This document shows, in pieces, positions 27,354 through 37,549 of a stretch of 64,000 bases of DNA. Position 1 is the stretch's first letter; each line of letters starts with the position of its first letter. The DNA lies in assembly GCF_900100155.1 (NCBI RefSeq), contig NZ_FMTP01000001.1, positions 124,001 through 188,000 of the forward strand, given 5' to 3'. The notes under the pieces are model-generated. The model did no database searches. It saw only the letters and a list, made by a program, of their open reading frames with translations, and had not been told where the DNA came from. The position numbers and the translations under genes are program-made. This DNA is from Ancylobacter rudongensis (lineage in GTDB: Bacteria > Pseudomonadota > Alphaproteobacteria > Rhizobiales > Xanthobacteraceae).

Positions 27354-29594
27354 ATGCATCCGTGGCAGGCGCCCGAACGGGAGGTCGACGCTCTCGTCGC
27401 AGGCCGCCATCACGATCCGTTTTCCCTGCTGGGGCCGCACGAGTCGCCGCAAGGTCTGGTCCTGCGCGCCTTCGTCCCGCATGCGCGGACGCTGGAAGCG
27501 ATCGAACCGGATGGGGCGGCCATTGCCGTGCTGGAGCTCCGGCACGGCGCCGGCTTCTTCGAGGGGCTGGTCCCCGGCCGCCCGGCCTGGGCGCGCTACC
27601 GCCTGCGCGCCCGCAACGAGGGCGGGGAATGGCTTCTCGACGATCCCTATTCCTTCCCGCCCGTACTCGGCCCGCTCGACGACCACCTGCTGGTCGAGGG
27701 CACCCATCGCACCCTCTATGAGCGGCTTGGCGCCCATCCCGATTCCCACGAGGGGATCGACGGCGTGCGCTTCGCCGTCTGGGCGCCGAATGCGGCGCGG
27801 GTCTCGGTGGTGGGCGATTTCAACCAGTGGGACGGGCGCCGCCACCAGATGCGCAAGCGCGTCGACAGCGGGCTGTGGGAGATTTTCGCCCCCGGCGTCG
27901 GCGAGGGCACGATCTACAAATACGAGATCGTTTCCGCCGATGGGCGGCTGCTGCCGCTGAAGGCCGACCCGTTCGGCTTCGCCGGCGAGTTCCGCCCCGC
28001 CACCGGCTCGATCGTGGCGCGCACCGACACGTTCGAGTGGAGCGATGCCGACCACATCGCCTCCCGTGCCGAGGGCGAGGCGCGCCGCAAGCCGATGAGC
28101 ACCTATGAGGTGCATCTGGGCTCGTGGCGGCGCGGCGAGGAAAACCGCTTTCTCACCTATGACGAGCTGGCCGACCAGCTGATCCCCTATGTGCAGTGGA
28201 TGGGCTTCACCCATATCGAGCTGCTGCCGATTTCCGAACACCCGCTGGACGCGTCCTGGGGCTACCAGCCGATCGGCCTGTTTGCCCCGACCAGCCGCTT
28301 CGGCGACCCGGCCGGCTTTGCCCGCTTTGTCGACAAGGCGCATCAGGCGGGGCTGTCGGTGATCCTCGACTGGGTGCCGGCGCATTTCCCCACCGACATT
28401 CACGGCCTGTCGCATTTCGACGGCGGCCCGCTCTACGAGCATTCCGACCCGCAGCGCGGCTTCCACCCGGACTGGAATACGGCGATCTACGACTTCGGCC
28501 GGCGGGAAGTCGCCAATATGCTGATCGCCAACGCGCTGTACTGGCTCGACCGCTTCCATGTCGACGGGCTGCGCGTCGATGCGGTGGCCTCGATGCTTTA
28601 TCTCGATTATTCGCGCAAGCACGGGGAATGGTCGCCCAACCCCGATGGCTCGAACGACAACAAGGACGCGGTGTCGTTTTTGCGCCGGGCCAACGAGATC
28701 ATCTATGCCGAGCATCCCGGCACGGTGGTCATTGCCGAGGAATCGACCTCCTGGGCCGGCGTCTCGCAGCCGGTGTTCGCCGGCGGGCTGGGCTTCGGCT
28801 TCAAATGGAACATGGGCTGGATGCACGACACGCTCGACTATCTGTCGACCGAGCCGATCTACCGCCCCTGGCACCACGACAAGGTGACGTTCGGCGTCAC
28901 CTACGCCTTCTCGGAGAATTTCGTGCTGCCGCTCTCGCATGACGAGGTGGTGCACGGGAAGGGCACCATCCTCACCCGCATGCCGGGCGACGACTGGCAG
29001 AAATTCGCCAATATGCGTGCCGGCTACGGGATGATGTGGGCCAATTCCGGCAAGAAGCTGCTGTTCATGGGCCAGGAATTCGCCCAGCGCCGGGAATGGA
29101 GCGAGGAGCGCTCGCTCGACTGGCACCTGGTCGGCATGGGCCCGCACCATCGCGGCATGCAGCTGCTCGTGCGCGACCTCAACCTCGTCTATCGCGAGGA
29201 GCCGGCCCTGCACGCCCGCGACTGCGAGCCGGAGGGCTTCAGCTGGATCGTGGTGGATGACCGCCAGCAATCGGTCTTTGCCTGGGCCCGCTATGGCGAG
29301 GCCGACGACGCGCCCATCGTGATGGTGGCGAACCTCACCCCGGTGCCGCGCTCCGACTACCGCGTTGGCCTGCCGCGCGCCGGCCGCTGGCGCGAAATCC
29401 TGAACACCGATGCCGCGCTCTATGGCGGCTCGGGCATGGGCAATCTCGGCGAGGTGACGGCGGTGGACGAGCCGGCGCACGGATTGCCGGCCAGCGCCGC
29501 GCTGGTGCTGCCGCCGCTCGCCACGCTCTATTTCAAATGGGAACCGGAAAGCCGCGCCGACACGGCCGACCTACCCAAGCCGAACCTGAACTGA
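27354..29594 (+). CDS. glgB: 1,4-alpha-glucan branching enzyme
   Basis: The 746-residue GH13 enzyme makes the alpha-1,6 branches of glycogen. An N-terminal branching-enzyme domain ([20 protein letters not shown]) is followed by a CBM48 domain ([20 protein letters not shown]), then the barrel with [15 protein letters not shown] and [17 protein letters not shown] (nucleophile Asp near 408). The acid/base Glu is in VIAEESTSW near 461, and [13 protein letters not shown] is conserved. The ATG at 27354 was chosen from the family start and the CAGGAAGGG upstream; the frame extends 33 codons further but without homologous sequence. Fifteen bases separate it from glgC. Confidence 0.95.
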   Translation: MHPWQAPEREVDALVAGRHHDPFSLLGPHESPQGLVLRAFVPHARTLEAIEPDGAAIAVLELRHGAGFFEGLVPGRPAWARYRLRARNEGGEWLLDDPYSFPPVLGPLDDHLLVEGTHRTLYERLGAHPDSHEGIDGVRFAVWAPNAARVSVVGDFNQWDGRRHQMRKRVDSGLWEIFAPGVGEGTIYKYEIVSADGRLLPLKADPFGFAGEFRPATGSIVARTDTFEWSDADHIASRAEGEARRKPMSTYEVHLGSWRRGEENRFLTYDELADQLIPYVQWMGFTHIELLPISEHPLDASWGYQPIGLFAPTSRFGDPAGFARFVDKAHQAGLSVILDWVPAHFPTDIHGLSHFDGGPLYEHSDPQRGFHPDWNTAIYDFGRREVANMLIANALYWLDRFHVDGLRVDAVASMLYLDYSRKHGEWSPNPDGSNDNKDAVSFLRRANEIIYAEHPGTVVIAEESTSWAGVSQPVFAGGLGFGFKWNMGWMHDTLDYLSTEPIYRPWHHDKVTFGVTYAFSENFVLPLSHDEVVHGKGTILTRMPGDDWQKFANMRAGYGMMWANSGKKLLFMGQEFAQRREWSEERSLDWHLVGMGPHHRGMQLLVRDLNLVYREEPALHARDCEPEGFSWIVVDDRQQSVFAWARYGEADDAPIVMVANLTPVPRSDYRVGLPRAGRWREILNTDAALYGGSGMGNLGEVTAVDEPAHGLPASAALVLPPLATLYFKWEPESRADTADLPKPNLN

Positions 29595-29609
29595 GGGAGA
29601 TGACGCCAC

Positions 29610-30878
29610 ATGGCACGGCCGACGATGCAGAATGCCCCACTGGCCCGCTCCGCGATGGCCTATGTTCTCGCTGGCGGCCGTGGCAGCCGCCTGATGGAAC
29701 TGACCGACCGGCGCGCCAAGCCGGCTGTCTATTTCGGCGGCAAGTCGCGGATCATCGACTTCACGCTCTCCAATGCCATCAATTCCGGCATTCGCCGCAT
29801 CGGCGTCGCCACCCAGTACCAGGCGCACAGCCTGATCCGGCACATGCAGCGCGGCTGGAACTTCCTGCGCCACGAGCGCAATGAGAGCTTCGATGTGCTG
29901 CCGGCGAGCCAGCGCGTCTCGGAAACCATGTGGTATCTGGGGACGGCGGACGCGGTGTATCAGAACCTCGATATCATCGAGGCCTATGACACCCGCCACA
30001 TCATCATCCTGGCCGGCGACCACGTCTACAAGCAGGACTACGAGATCATGCTCCAGCAGCATGTCGACACCGGCGCCGACGTGACGGTGGGCTGCCTGGA
30101 AGTGGCGCGGGAGGAGGCGAGCGCCTTCGGCGTCATGCATGTCGACGAGAAGGACCGCATCATCTCCTTCCTGGAAAAGCCGAAGGACCCGCCCGCCATG
30201 CCCGGCCGGCCGGACAAGGCGCTGGCCTCGATGGGCATCTATGTCTTCGAGACCAAGTTCCTGATCGACCAGCTCCGCCGCGATGCCGCCGACCCGCTGT
30301 CGACGCATGATTTCGGCAAGGACATCATTCCCTACATCGTCAAGAACGGCACCGCCTCGGCGCATCATTTCTCGCGCTCATGCGTACGTTCCGACCAGGA
30401 GACCGCCCCCTATTGGCGCGATGTCGGCACGGTGGACGCCTATTGGGAGGCCAATATCGACCTCACCGGCGTCGTCCCCGAGCTCGACCTCTACGACCGC
30501 GACTGGCCGATCTGGACCTATGCCGAGATCACCCCGCCGGCCAAGTTCGTGCATGATGATGAGGGCCGGCGCGGACAGGCGATCTCCTCGCTGGTGTCGG
30601 GCGGCTGCATCATCTCCGGCTCGTCGCTGCGCCGGGCGCTGCTGTTCACCGGGGTGCGGATCAATTCCTACGGCTCGATCGAGAATGGTGTCATCCTGCC
30701 CTATGTCGAGATCGGCCGCTCGGCGCGGCTGAAGAATGTGGTGATCGATTCGCATGTCCGCATTCCCGAAGGGCTGGTCATCGGCGAGGACCCGGAACTG
30801 GACGCCAAGCGCTTCCGGCGGACGGAAAAGGGCATCTGCCTCATCACCCAGACCATGATCGACAAGCTGGCGCTGTAA
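29610..30878 (+). CDS. glgC: Glucose-1-phosphate adenylyltransferase
   Basis: The 422-residue enzyme makes ADP-glucose, the donor for glycogen synthase, and is usually the regulated step. [20 protein letters not shown] (about 19-38) is the nucleotide-binding loop. [32 protein letters not shown] and [14 protein letters not shown] are family blocks. The C-terminal left-handed beta-helix region includes [20 protein letters not shown] and [19 protein letters not shown]. It lies in the glgBCA run, 51 bases before glgA. Confidence 0.96.
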   Translation: MARPTMQNAPLARSAMAYVLAGGRGSRLMELTDRRAKPAVYFGGKSRIIDFTLSNAINSGIRRIGVATQYQAHSLIRHMQRGWNFLRHERNESFDVLPASQRVSETMWYLGTADAVYQNLDIIEAYDTRHIIILAGDHVYKQDYEIMLQQHVDTGADVTVGCLEVAREEASAFGVMHVDEKDRIISFLEKPKDPPAMPGRPDKALASMGIYVFETKFLIDQLRRDAADPLSTHDFGKDIIPYIVKNGTASAHHFSRSCVRSDQETAPYWRDVGTVDAYWEANIDLTGVVPELDLYDRDWPIWTYAEITPPAKFVHDDEGRRGQAISSLVSGGCIISGSSLRRALLFTGVRINSYGSIENGVILPYVEIGRSARLKNVVIDSHVRIPEGLVIGEDPELDAKRFRRTEKGICLITQTMIDKLAL

Positions 30879-30929
30879 GGCGCCGGCGATCGGCGTCACG
30901 TCACTCAACGTCAAGATTCGGGATCGGGC

Positions 30930-32387
30930 GTGTCATCGTTCAAGGTTCTCTCCGTCGTTTCGGAAGTCTTTCCGCTGGTGAAGACCGGCGGCCTCGCCGA
31001 TGTGGCCGGCGCCCTGCCGGCCGCGCTGGGGCGCCATGGCGTGGAGACGCGCACGCTCATTCCCGGCTATCCCACCGTGATGGCGGCGCTCGGCCACCGC
31101 GAGACGGTGCACCGCTTCGACGACCTGTTCGGCGGGCCGGCGACGCTGCTGGACGGCAAGGCCGGCGGGCTCGACCTGTTCGTGATCGACGCGCCCCATC
31201 TCTATGACCGGCCCGGGGGACCCTATATGGGCCCCGACGGACTGGACTGGGCCGACAATGCGCGGCGCTTCGCGGCGCTGGGGGCGGTGGCCTCCGGCGT
31301 CGGGCTCGGGCTGGTGCCGGGCTTCGTGCCCGACATCGTGCACGCCCATGACTGGCAGGCGGGCCTCGCCCCGGCCTATCTCTACTATGCCGGCACCAGG
31401 CGGCCGGGCACGGTGATGACGATCCACAACATCGCCTTTCAGGGGCAGTTCCCGGCCCATGACTTCCCTATGCTCGGCCTGCCGCCGCACGCCTTCGGCC
31501 TGCACGGGGTCGAGTATTACGGCATGGTCGGCTACCTCAAGGCCGGGCTGCAGCTCGCCGACCGCCTCACCACCGTCTCCCCCGGCTATGCCGGCGAAAT
31601 CCTGCTTCCCGATGCCGGCATGGGGCTCGATGGTCTGCTGAACGCCCGTAGCCATCTGCTCACCGGTATCCTCAACGGGCTTGACGAGGCGGGCTGGAAC
31701 CCGGCCACCGACACGCTGATCGCCAAGCCGTTCGACGCGAAGTCGCTGAAGACGCGCGTCGCCAACAAGGTGGCGCTGAAAGAGGCATTCGGGCTCGATG
31801 CCGATCCCGAGGCACTGCTGTTCGGCGTGGTCAGCCGGCTGTCCTGGCAGAAGGGGCTGGACCTGCTGGCCGACAGCCTCGACACGCTGCTGGGCCTTGG
31901 CGCGCAGCTGGTGCTGCTCGGGGCGGGCGATGCGGATCTGGCCGGGCGTTTCGCCGGGGCGGCGCATGTCCATCCCGGCCGCATCGGCGTGCAGCTCGGC
32001 TATGACGAGGGCGTCGCACACCGCATCCAGGCCGGGGCGGACATGCTGATCGTGCCCTCGCGCTTCGAGCCCTGCGGCCTTACCCAGCTCTCGGCGCTGC
32101 GCTATGGCGCGCTGCCGCTGGTGGCGCGGGTCGGCGGCCTCGCCGACACGGTGATCGACGTCAACGAGATGGCGCGCTCGGCCGGCGTCGGCACCGGCAT
32201 CCAGTTCTCGCCCGTCACCACGCCGGCGCTGCAGATGGCGCTGAAGCGCGCCGCCGGCCTGTGGCGCGACCAGGCGCTGTGGCAGAAGCTGCAGCGCAAC
32301 GCTATGGCGACGGACGTTTCCTGGGAACGCGCCGCGCGCCAGTACGACACGCTGTTCCGCACCCTGGCGGCGGAGCGCGCCGCGTGA
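30930..32387 (+). CDS. glgA: Glycogen synthase (ADP-glucose)
   Basis: The 485-residue GT5 enzyme extends alpha-1,4 chains from ADP-glucose. KTGGLADV at 18-25 is the sugar-nucleotide motif. VHAHDWQAGLAPAYL, VMTIHNIAFQGQFP and RLTTVSPGYAGEIL are conserved. The C-terminal donor-binding region is PSRFEPCGLTQLSALRYG near 375. The start is GTG at 30930, preceded by GGGAT. Its TGA overlaps the GTG of the next gene in a GTGA junction, so translation of the fusion enzyme is coupled to it. Confidence 0.96.
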   Translation: MSSFKVLSVVSEVFPLVKTGGLADVAGALPAALGRHGVETRTLIPGYPTVMAALGHRETVHRFDDLFGGPATLLDGKAGGLDLFVIDAPHLYDRPGGPYMGPDGLDWADNARRFAALGAVASGVGLGLVPGFVPDIVHAHDWQAGLAPAYLYYAGTRRPGTVMTIHNIAFQGQFPAHDFPMLGLPPHAFGLHGVEYYGMVGYLKAGLQLADRLTTVSPGYAGEILLPDAGMGLDGLLNARSHLLTGILNGLDEAGWNPATDTLIAKPFDAKSLKTRVANKVALKEAFGLDADPEALLFGVVSRLSWQKGLDLLADSLDTLLGLGAQLVLLGAGDADLAGRFAGAAHVHPGRIGVQLGYDEGVAHRIQAGADMLIVPSRFEPCGLTQLSALRYGALPLVARVGGLADTVIDVNEMARSAGVGTGIQFSPVTTPALQMALKRAAGLWRDQALWQKLQRNAMATDVSWERAARQYDTLFRTLAAERAA

Positions 32388-35300
32388 GCGACTTCGCCGT
32401 CTCGACCGGAAGCCCGGAGCCGCTCGGCGTTACGGCGGATGCGCGCGGCGTCAATGTCGCGGTGTTCTCCGCCCATGCCACCCGCATCGAGTTCTGCCTG
32501 TTCGACCCGGCGGGCGACAAGGAAATCGCCCGCCTCGCGCTGCCCGCCCGCACCGGCGACGTGTTCCACGCCCATATATCCGGGGTACCGGCCGGCGCGC
32601 GCTACGGGCTGCGGGCGGCGGGGCCGTGGGCACCGCAGGAGGGGCATCGCTTCAACCCCGCCAAGCTGCTGGTCGACCCCTATGCCAGCCGGCTCGACCG
32701 GCCGTTCACGCTCGATGCGGCGCTGTTCGACGCCCGCGCCAATGGGGCGGCGCGCGACGAGACCGACAGCGCCTTCGCCCTGCCGAAGGCGATCGTGATG
32801 CCGGCGGAAGCCTCGCCTATGACGGCAGCCCGCCCGCCCTTCCGCTGGGACGCGCAGGTGCTCTACGAGCTGCATGTGCGTGGCTTCACCATGCGCCATC
32901 AGGACATTCCGGCCGGCATGCGCGGCACGTTTGCGGCGCTGGCGCAGCCCGCCGCGCTCGACCATCTGGTGCGCCTCGGCGTCACCACGGTCGAATTGAT
33001 GCCCGCCATGGCGTGGATCGACGAGCGGCACCTGCCGCCGCTCGGGCTGACCAATTACTGGGGCTACAACCCGGTCCTGTTCGGCGCCCCGGATCCGCGC
33101 CTGGCGCCGGGCGGCTTCGACGAGATTGCCCGCACCATCGCCGCGCTGCACGAGGCGGGGATTGCCGTCGTGCTCGACGTGGTGCTGAACCATTCCGGCG
33201 AGAGCGACGCGCTCGGCCCGACGCTGAGCCTGCGCGGGCTCGACAACGCGACCTATTACCGCCACGCCGCCGACGATCCCTCCCGCCTCGTCAACGATGC
33301 CGGCACCGGCAACACGCTGGCGCTGGAGCGGGCGCCGGTGCTGCGCCTCGCCATGGACGCGCTGCGCCGCTGGGCCGCCTGCGGGCTGGACGGTTTCCGC
33401 TTCGACCTCGCCGCCACGCTGGGCCGGCGGCCGGAAGGCTTCGACCCGGAGGCGCCGTTCCTCGCCGCCATGCAGCAGGACCCGGCGCTGCGCGAGCTCG
33501 CTTTGATCGCCGAGCCCTGGGATATCGGCCCGGGCGGCTATCAGGTCGGGCGCTTTCCGCCCGGCTGGGGCGAGTGGAACGACCGTTTCCGCGACACCGC
33601 CCGGCATTTCTGGCGCGGCGATGGCGGCGTGGTGGGCGAGCTGGCGACGCGGCTGGCGGGCTCCTCCGACATCTTCGCCGGGCGCAACCGCCCGCTCTCG
33701 CGCGGCATCAATTTCGTCACCGCCCATGACGGCTTCACCCTGGCCGACCTCGTCGCCTTTGCGGGCAAGCACAACGAGGCCAATGGCGAGCACAACCGCG
33801 ACGGCACCGATAATAATGTGAGCTGGAACCACAGCGTCGAGGGCTGGACCGACGATCCCGCCATCAACGCCGCCCGGCGCGGCGATGTGCGGGCGCTGCT
33901 GGCGACGCTGCTGGTGGCGCGCGGCACGCCGATGCTGACCATGGGCGACGAGTGCGGCCGCTCGCAGGCCGGCAACAACAACGCCTATGCGCAAGACAAC
34001 GAACTCACCTGGCTCGACTGGTCGAAGACCGATGCGGAACTCGCCGCCTTCACCGCGCGGCTGGTGAAGCTGCGGCTCGCCCATCGCGCCCTGCGCGGGC
34101 AGGCGCCGCTGACCGGGCGTCCGCCCGATGGCAGCGGCCTCGCCGATGTCGACTGGCGCGATCCGGCTGGCGGCACGGTGCGCTGGAATGACGGCGCCAC
34201 CCGCGCGCTGGTGGTGGTGTTCTACGCGCCGGAAGCCGACGGCGAGGCGGCCGATCGTGTCGCGGTGGCGCTCAACGCCTCCGACGCCGCGCAGGCGGTG
34301 GTTCTGCCGGAACCGCGCGACGGCTTCGTCTGGCGGGTGGCGGCCGATACGGCGCAGCCCGACCGGGAGACGGGTGACACGCTGGACGAGACATTCGAGG
34401 TGGCGCCGCGCGCGGTGCTGATCCTCACCGAGGAGGCGCTGGCGACGGCGCCGCGCCGTGCCGCCGCGCCCGATCAGCTGGAGAAGCTCTCTGCCGCCGC
34501 CGGCATTGACGCCCAGTGGTTCGCCGCCGACGGCAAGGCGCAGCAGGTGGGCGACGACACCAAGCGCGCGCTGCTCGCCGCGCTCGGCCTGCCGGCTGGC
34601 ACCCATGGCGAGGTGAATGACAGCCTTGCCCGGCTGTCCGCCCAGCATTTCGACCGCGACATTCCCTTTGCCGCCGTGCTGCGGCAGGGAACGGCGCCGC
34701 TGCTGACGCTGGCGGGCGAGGCGGCGCAGGCCTCGCGCCGGCTCGACCTCACGCTGTTTCTGGAGGACGGGCAGGAGATCGACCTCCCGGTGCGGCCGGA
34801 GGACGGCACGCGCCGAAGCGTCGAGCGGCCGGACGGCCGGCAGGCGGTGCTGCGCGCGCTCGCCCTGCCGGAATTGCCGCCCGGGCGGCATGTGCTGCGG
34901 CTCGGCAAGGATGAATGCCGGCTCACCGTTGCCCCGCCGGCCTGCTACCTGCCGCCCGGCCTCGACGGCGGCGGCCGGCTGTTCGGCATCGGCACCCATC
35001 TCTACACGCTGCGGCGGGGCGAGGCGGACCAGGGCATCGGCGATTTCACCGCGCTGGGCGAGCTTGGGGTGCGGGCGGCGCAGGCCGGCGCGCGTACGGT
35101 CGGCCTCAACCCGCTGCATGCGCTGTTCCCTGACGAGCGCGAGCGGGCGAGCCCCTATTCGCCCTCCGACCGGCGTTTTCTCGACCCGATCTATATCGAC
35201 GTCGCCGCGCTCGGCGCCGATTTCGCGGGCTTTGCCGGCGTCAGCGCGGCGCAGGCGGTGGATTATCCGGGCGTCTGGGCGGCCAAGCAGGCAGCGCTCA

Positions 35301-36547
35301 AGGTCGCTTTCGCCGCCTTCGAGCGGGCGCCCGACGCCGATTTCGACCGTTTCGTCGCCGAGGGCGACGCGGCGCTGGCGCGCTTCGCGCTGTTCCAGGC
35401 CATTGCCGGCGCCTATCCCGGCACACACTGGCGCGACTGGCCGGACGGGTTGAACGAGGCCGGCAGCGCGGCGGTCGAGGCCTTCGGCCGCGCCCATGGC
35501 GAGGCGTTCCGCTTCGCGCTGTGGCAGCAATGGGTCGCCGACCGGCAATTGGCCGGCGCAGCGGAGCGGGCACGGGCGGCGGGCCTCTCGCTCGGCCTCT
35601 ACCGCGACCTCGCCGTCGGCACCGCGCCTGACGGAGCGGAAGCCTGGTCGGAAGCCGATATGCTGATGCCGGGCGTCACCATTGGCGCACCGCCGGACCC
35701 GCTGGGGCCGGAGGGGCAGAACTGGAGCCTGCCGCCCTTCGACCCGCTGGCGCTGCAGCGCGACGGCTATCACCGCTATGCCGGGCTGGTGCGGGCCAAT
35801 ATGCGCCATGCCGGGGCGCTGCGGATCGACCATGTGATGGGGCTGCGGCGGCTGTTCCTCATTCCCGAGGGCGCGCGCGGGTCGGAGGGCGCCTATCTCG
35901 CCATGCCGTTCGAGGCGCTGGCGGCGCAGGTGGCGCTGGAAAGCGCGCGGGCGCAGTGCCTCGTCGTCGGCGAGGATCTCGGCACCGTGCCGTTCGGCAT
36001 GCGCGACCAGCTCAATGACGAGCGCATGCTCTCCTATCGTGTGCTGTGGTTCGAACAGAAGGCCGGGGTGTTCACGCCGCCGCAGGACTATCCGGCGCTG
36101 GCGGCCGCCTGCGTCTCCACCCATGACCTGCCGACGCTGGCCGGCTGGTGGGAGGGGATGGACCTGAAAGAGCGCCACGCGCTCGGGCTCGTCGACGCGG
36201 ACGCCTATGCGGCGGGGCTGCTGGAGCGCGCCACCGAGCGCGAGCAGCTGTGCGAGGCGCTGCTGCAGGAAGAGCTGATCACCGCGCTGCCGGCGGCGGA
36301 GGCGCCGCTGGACGACGCGCTGCTGGCGGCGATCCACGCCTTCGTCTCGCGCACCCATGCCGGGCTGGCGCTGGCGCAGCTGGACGATCTCGCCGGCGAG
36401 ACGGTGGCGGCGAACCTGCCCGGCACCGACCGGGAGCGGCCGAACTGGCGGCGCCGGCTGTCGCTGCCGCTCGATGCGGTGATGGACAGCCCGCGCGCCA
36501 AGGCCGCGCTCGCCGCCATGGCGGGCGAGCGCGGCGGGGAGCCGTAA
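32384..36547 (+). CDS. Fused glycogen debranching enzyme GlgX and 4-alpha-glucanotransferase MalQ
   Basis: A single 1387-residue frame joins two enzymes. Residues 1 to about 690 are GlgX: an isoamylase-type N-terminal domain (GVNVAVFSAHATRIEFCLFD), then a GH13 barrel with DVVLNHSGESD, GFRFDLAATLG (Asp near 341) and LIAEPWDIG (Glu near 376). From about 696 a MalQ (GH77) unit begins (QLEKLSAAAGIDAQW) with NPLHALFPDERERASPYSPS, LRIDHVMGLRRLF (Asp near 1148), VVGEDLGTVP (Glu near 1197) and STHDLPTLAGWW (Asp near 1248). All catalytic positions are present in both halves. It would trim phosphorylase limit branches and disproportionate the released oligosaccharides. GTG start overlapping glgA. Confidence 0.93.
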   Translation: MSDFAVSTGSPEPLGVTADARGVNVAVFSAHATRIEFCLFDPAGDKEIARLALPARTGDVFHAHISGVPAGARYGLRAAGPWAPQEGHRFNPAKLLVDPYASRLDRPFTLDAALFDARANGAARDETDSAFALPKAIVMPAEASPMTAARPPFRWDAQVLYELHVRGFTMRHQDIPAGMRGTFAALAQPAALDHLVRLGVTTVELMPAMAWIDERHLPPLGLTNYWGYNPVLFGAPDPRLAPGGFDEIARTIAALHEAGIAVVLDVVLNHSGESDALGPTLSLRGLDNATYYRHAADDPSRLVNDAGTGNTLALERAPVLRLAMDALRRWAACGLDGFRFDLAATLGRRPEGFDPEAPFLAAMQQDPALRELALIAEPWDIGPGGYQVGRFPPGWGEWNDRFRDTARHFWRGDGGVVGELATRLAGSSDIFAGRNRPLSRGINFVTAHDGFTLADLVAFAGKHNEANGEHNRDGTDNNVSWNHSVEGWTDDPAINAARRGDVRALLATLLVARGTPMLTMGDECGRSQAGNNNAYAQDNELTWLDWSKTDAELAAFTARLVKLRLAHRALRGQAPLTGRPPDGSGLADVDWRDPAGGTVRWNDGATRALVVVFYAPEADGEAADRVAVALNASDAAQAVVLPEPRDGFVWRVAADTAQPDRETGDTLDETFEVAPRAVLILTEEALATAPRRAAAPDQLEKLSAAAGIDAQWFAADGKAQQVGDDTKRALLAALGLPAGTHGEVNDSLARLSAQHFDRDIPFAAVLRQGTAPLLTLAGEAAQASRRLDLTLFLEDGQEIDLPVRPEDGTRRSVERPDGRQAVLRALALPELPPGRHVLRLGKDECRLTVAPPACYLPPGLDGGGRLFGIGTHLYTLRRGEADQGIGDFTALGELGVRAAQAGARTVGLNPLHALFPDERERASPYSPSDRRFLDPIYIDVAALGADFAGFAGVSAAQAVDYPGVWAAKQAALKVAFAAFERAPDADFDRFVAEGDAALARFALFQAIAGAYPGTHWRDWPDGLNEAGSAAVEAFGRAHGEAFRFALWQQWVADRQLAGAAERARAAGLSLGLYRDLAVGTAPDGAEAWSEADMLMPGVTIGAPPDPLGPEGQNWSLPPFDPLALQRDGYHRYAGLVRANMRHAGALRIDHVMGLRRLFLIPEGARGSEGAYLAMPFEALAAQVALESARAQCLVVGEDLGTVPFGMRDQLNDERMLSYRVLWFEQKAGVFTPPQDYPALAAACVSTHDLPTLAGWWEGMDLKERHALGLVDADAYAAGLLERATEREQLCEALLQEELITALPAAEAPLDDALLAAIHAFVSRTHAGLALAQLDDLAGETVAANLPGTDRERPNWRRRLSLPLDAVMDSPRAKAALAAMAGERGGEP

Positions 36548-36550
36548 GGC

Positions 36551-36841
36551 TTACGGCGTGGCGGGGGCCGGCGCGGGATCGGCCGGTGCCGGGGTGACGG
36601 GCGCGGGCTCGGCCGGGGTGCTTGGCTGAACGGCGGGATCGTTGGCCGGGGGCATCGTCACTTCGGGCGCCGGCGGCGGCGGGGTGATGGGATCGGCCGC
36701 CGGGGGAACCGTCGGGCTCGCGGCGGGTGGCGTCGGGTTTTCCGTCGGCTGGGTGGTCATCCGTCCCGAATACTGTACGGCGGCATAGGCAGCGATCACG
36801 AGAACGATCGCGGCCACGATCAGCATCATATTGCGGCTCAT
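36551..36841 (-). CDS. Proline-rich membrane-anchored small protein
   Basis: The 96-residue product starts MSRNMMLIVAAIVLVIAAYA, one transmembrane helix, then has a tail made mostly of Pro, Ala, Thr and Glu (TPPAASPTVPPAADPITPPP and similar). The tail suggests a periplasmic spacer-like extension. No known domain is present. It converges with glgX-malQ, with only 3 bases between stops. The frame is open further upstream but without a better start. Confidence 0.6.
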   Translation of the reverse strand: MSRNMMLIVAAIVLVIAAYAAVQYSGRMTTQPTENPTPPAASPTVPPAADPITPPPPAPEVTMPPANDPAVQPSTPAEPAPVTPAPADPAPAPATP

Positions 36842-37143
36842 TGAAGCGCGTCTCCGGCTGGTGGTCCGGCGGCAGCGCCGAACGTCCGACACTGCGCGCC
36901 CGGCCCACGAGGCATGGCTCCACGGGGTGCCCGCAGGCGGGTCCGTTGCGGGAAAATCCACAGGCGAGCAGCGGCCCGGGCGCAACAAAGCGGCGCCTCC
37001 CGTGGATTTACCATTGTCGCAACGTCGCGATTAGACGAAAGTTCCTGCTCCATTCCGCCGCAGGGCGGGACGCCGACAAACCGAGCCGCGCCCACGCGGC
37101 CGCCATGTCCGTCGCCACGACGGTCCTAAGGGAGGGGAACACC
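36842..37143. other. Intergenic region, no gene seen
   Basis: This 302-base interval lies between two divergent small genes. Apart from a good GGGAGGGG ribosome-binding site at its right end (before 37144), I found no convincing repeat, RNA or operator. It presumably carries promoters for both flanking genes. Confidence 0.4.
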
Positions 37144-37383
37144 ATGCCGCACGCCGACTTCGACGTCGTGACCCTGTCGCCTTCCACCGTGCGGGTGATG
37201 CACCGCGTCGCCCACCATATCTACGAATTCGCCCTGATCGAGGATGGCAGCGGCCGCCGCGTGGTCCGTCGCGGGCCGCAGATCACCTGCGGGCGCGGCG
37301 GCGATGTTCCGGCGCTCGATCTGTTGACCGCCGCCGAGCAGGTGGCGGCCGCCACCGCCCGCCACACCGGCATGATCGACTGA
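37144..37383 (+). CDS. Hypothetical protein
   Basis: The 79-residue frame starts MPHADFDVVTLSPSTVRVMH and ends AAATARHTGMID. It has no signal peptide or membrane segment. The sequence looks like a small mixed alpha/beta protein with a central RRVVRRGPQITCGRGGD loop. A strong GGGAGGGGAACACC ribosome-binding region precedes the ATG. I do not recognise the family. It sits 166 bases upstream of modA, but the interval contains the probable mod promoter, so cotranscription with modABC is not implied. Confidence 0.65.
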   Translation: MPHADFDVVTLSPSTVRVMHRVAHHIYEFALIEDGSGRRVVRRGPQITCGRGGDVPALDLLTAAEQVAAATARHTGMID

Positions 37384-37494
37384 CACGGCGCGGCGCCAGG
37401 ACGCCGCCCTTCCGACGCCCTTCCTTCTCTGACGCTGCCGCGCGGAGCCATGGCGCGCGCTCGCGCGCATTGGCGCTGGAATCCCGCATCCAAT

Positions 37495-37522
37495 CATGTA
37501 TATGAAGGAATACATGTATATG
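37495..37522 (+). promoter_or_regulatory. Putative ModE-type operator upstream of modA
   Basis: The 10-mer CATGTATATG occurs at 37495-37504 and again at 37513-37522. CATGTAT (37495-37501) and ATACATG (37510-37516) form a perfect 7-base inverted repeat with an 8-base spacer. This AT-rich block stands out in GC-rich DNA, 28 bases before the modA ATG, and resembles TATATA-containing ModE sites. A modE gene is 4 kb downstream, which supports the reading. Confidence 0.55.
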
Positions 37523-37549
37523 CGTGGATATAGGTTCAGGGAGACCCTC

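Noticed and set aside
32102..36358. 1418-residue open frame on the minus strand opposite glgX-malQ
   Set aside because: It is rich in Arg, Gln, His and Ala with no domain motif, as expected for the antisense of a high-GC gene. The opposite strand encodes complete catalytic motifs.
37496..37549. Upstream in-frame start codons for modA (MYMKEYMYMRGY)
   Set aside because: They fall in the repeat-rich operator region, have no ribosome-binding site and would spoil the signal peptide; ATG at 37550 follows CAGGGAGA.
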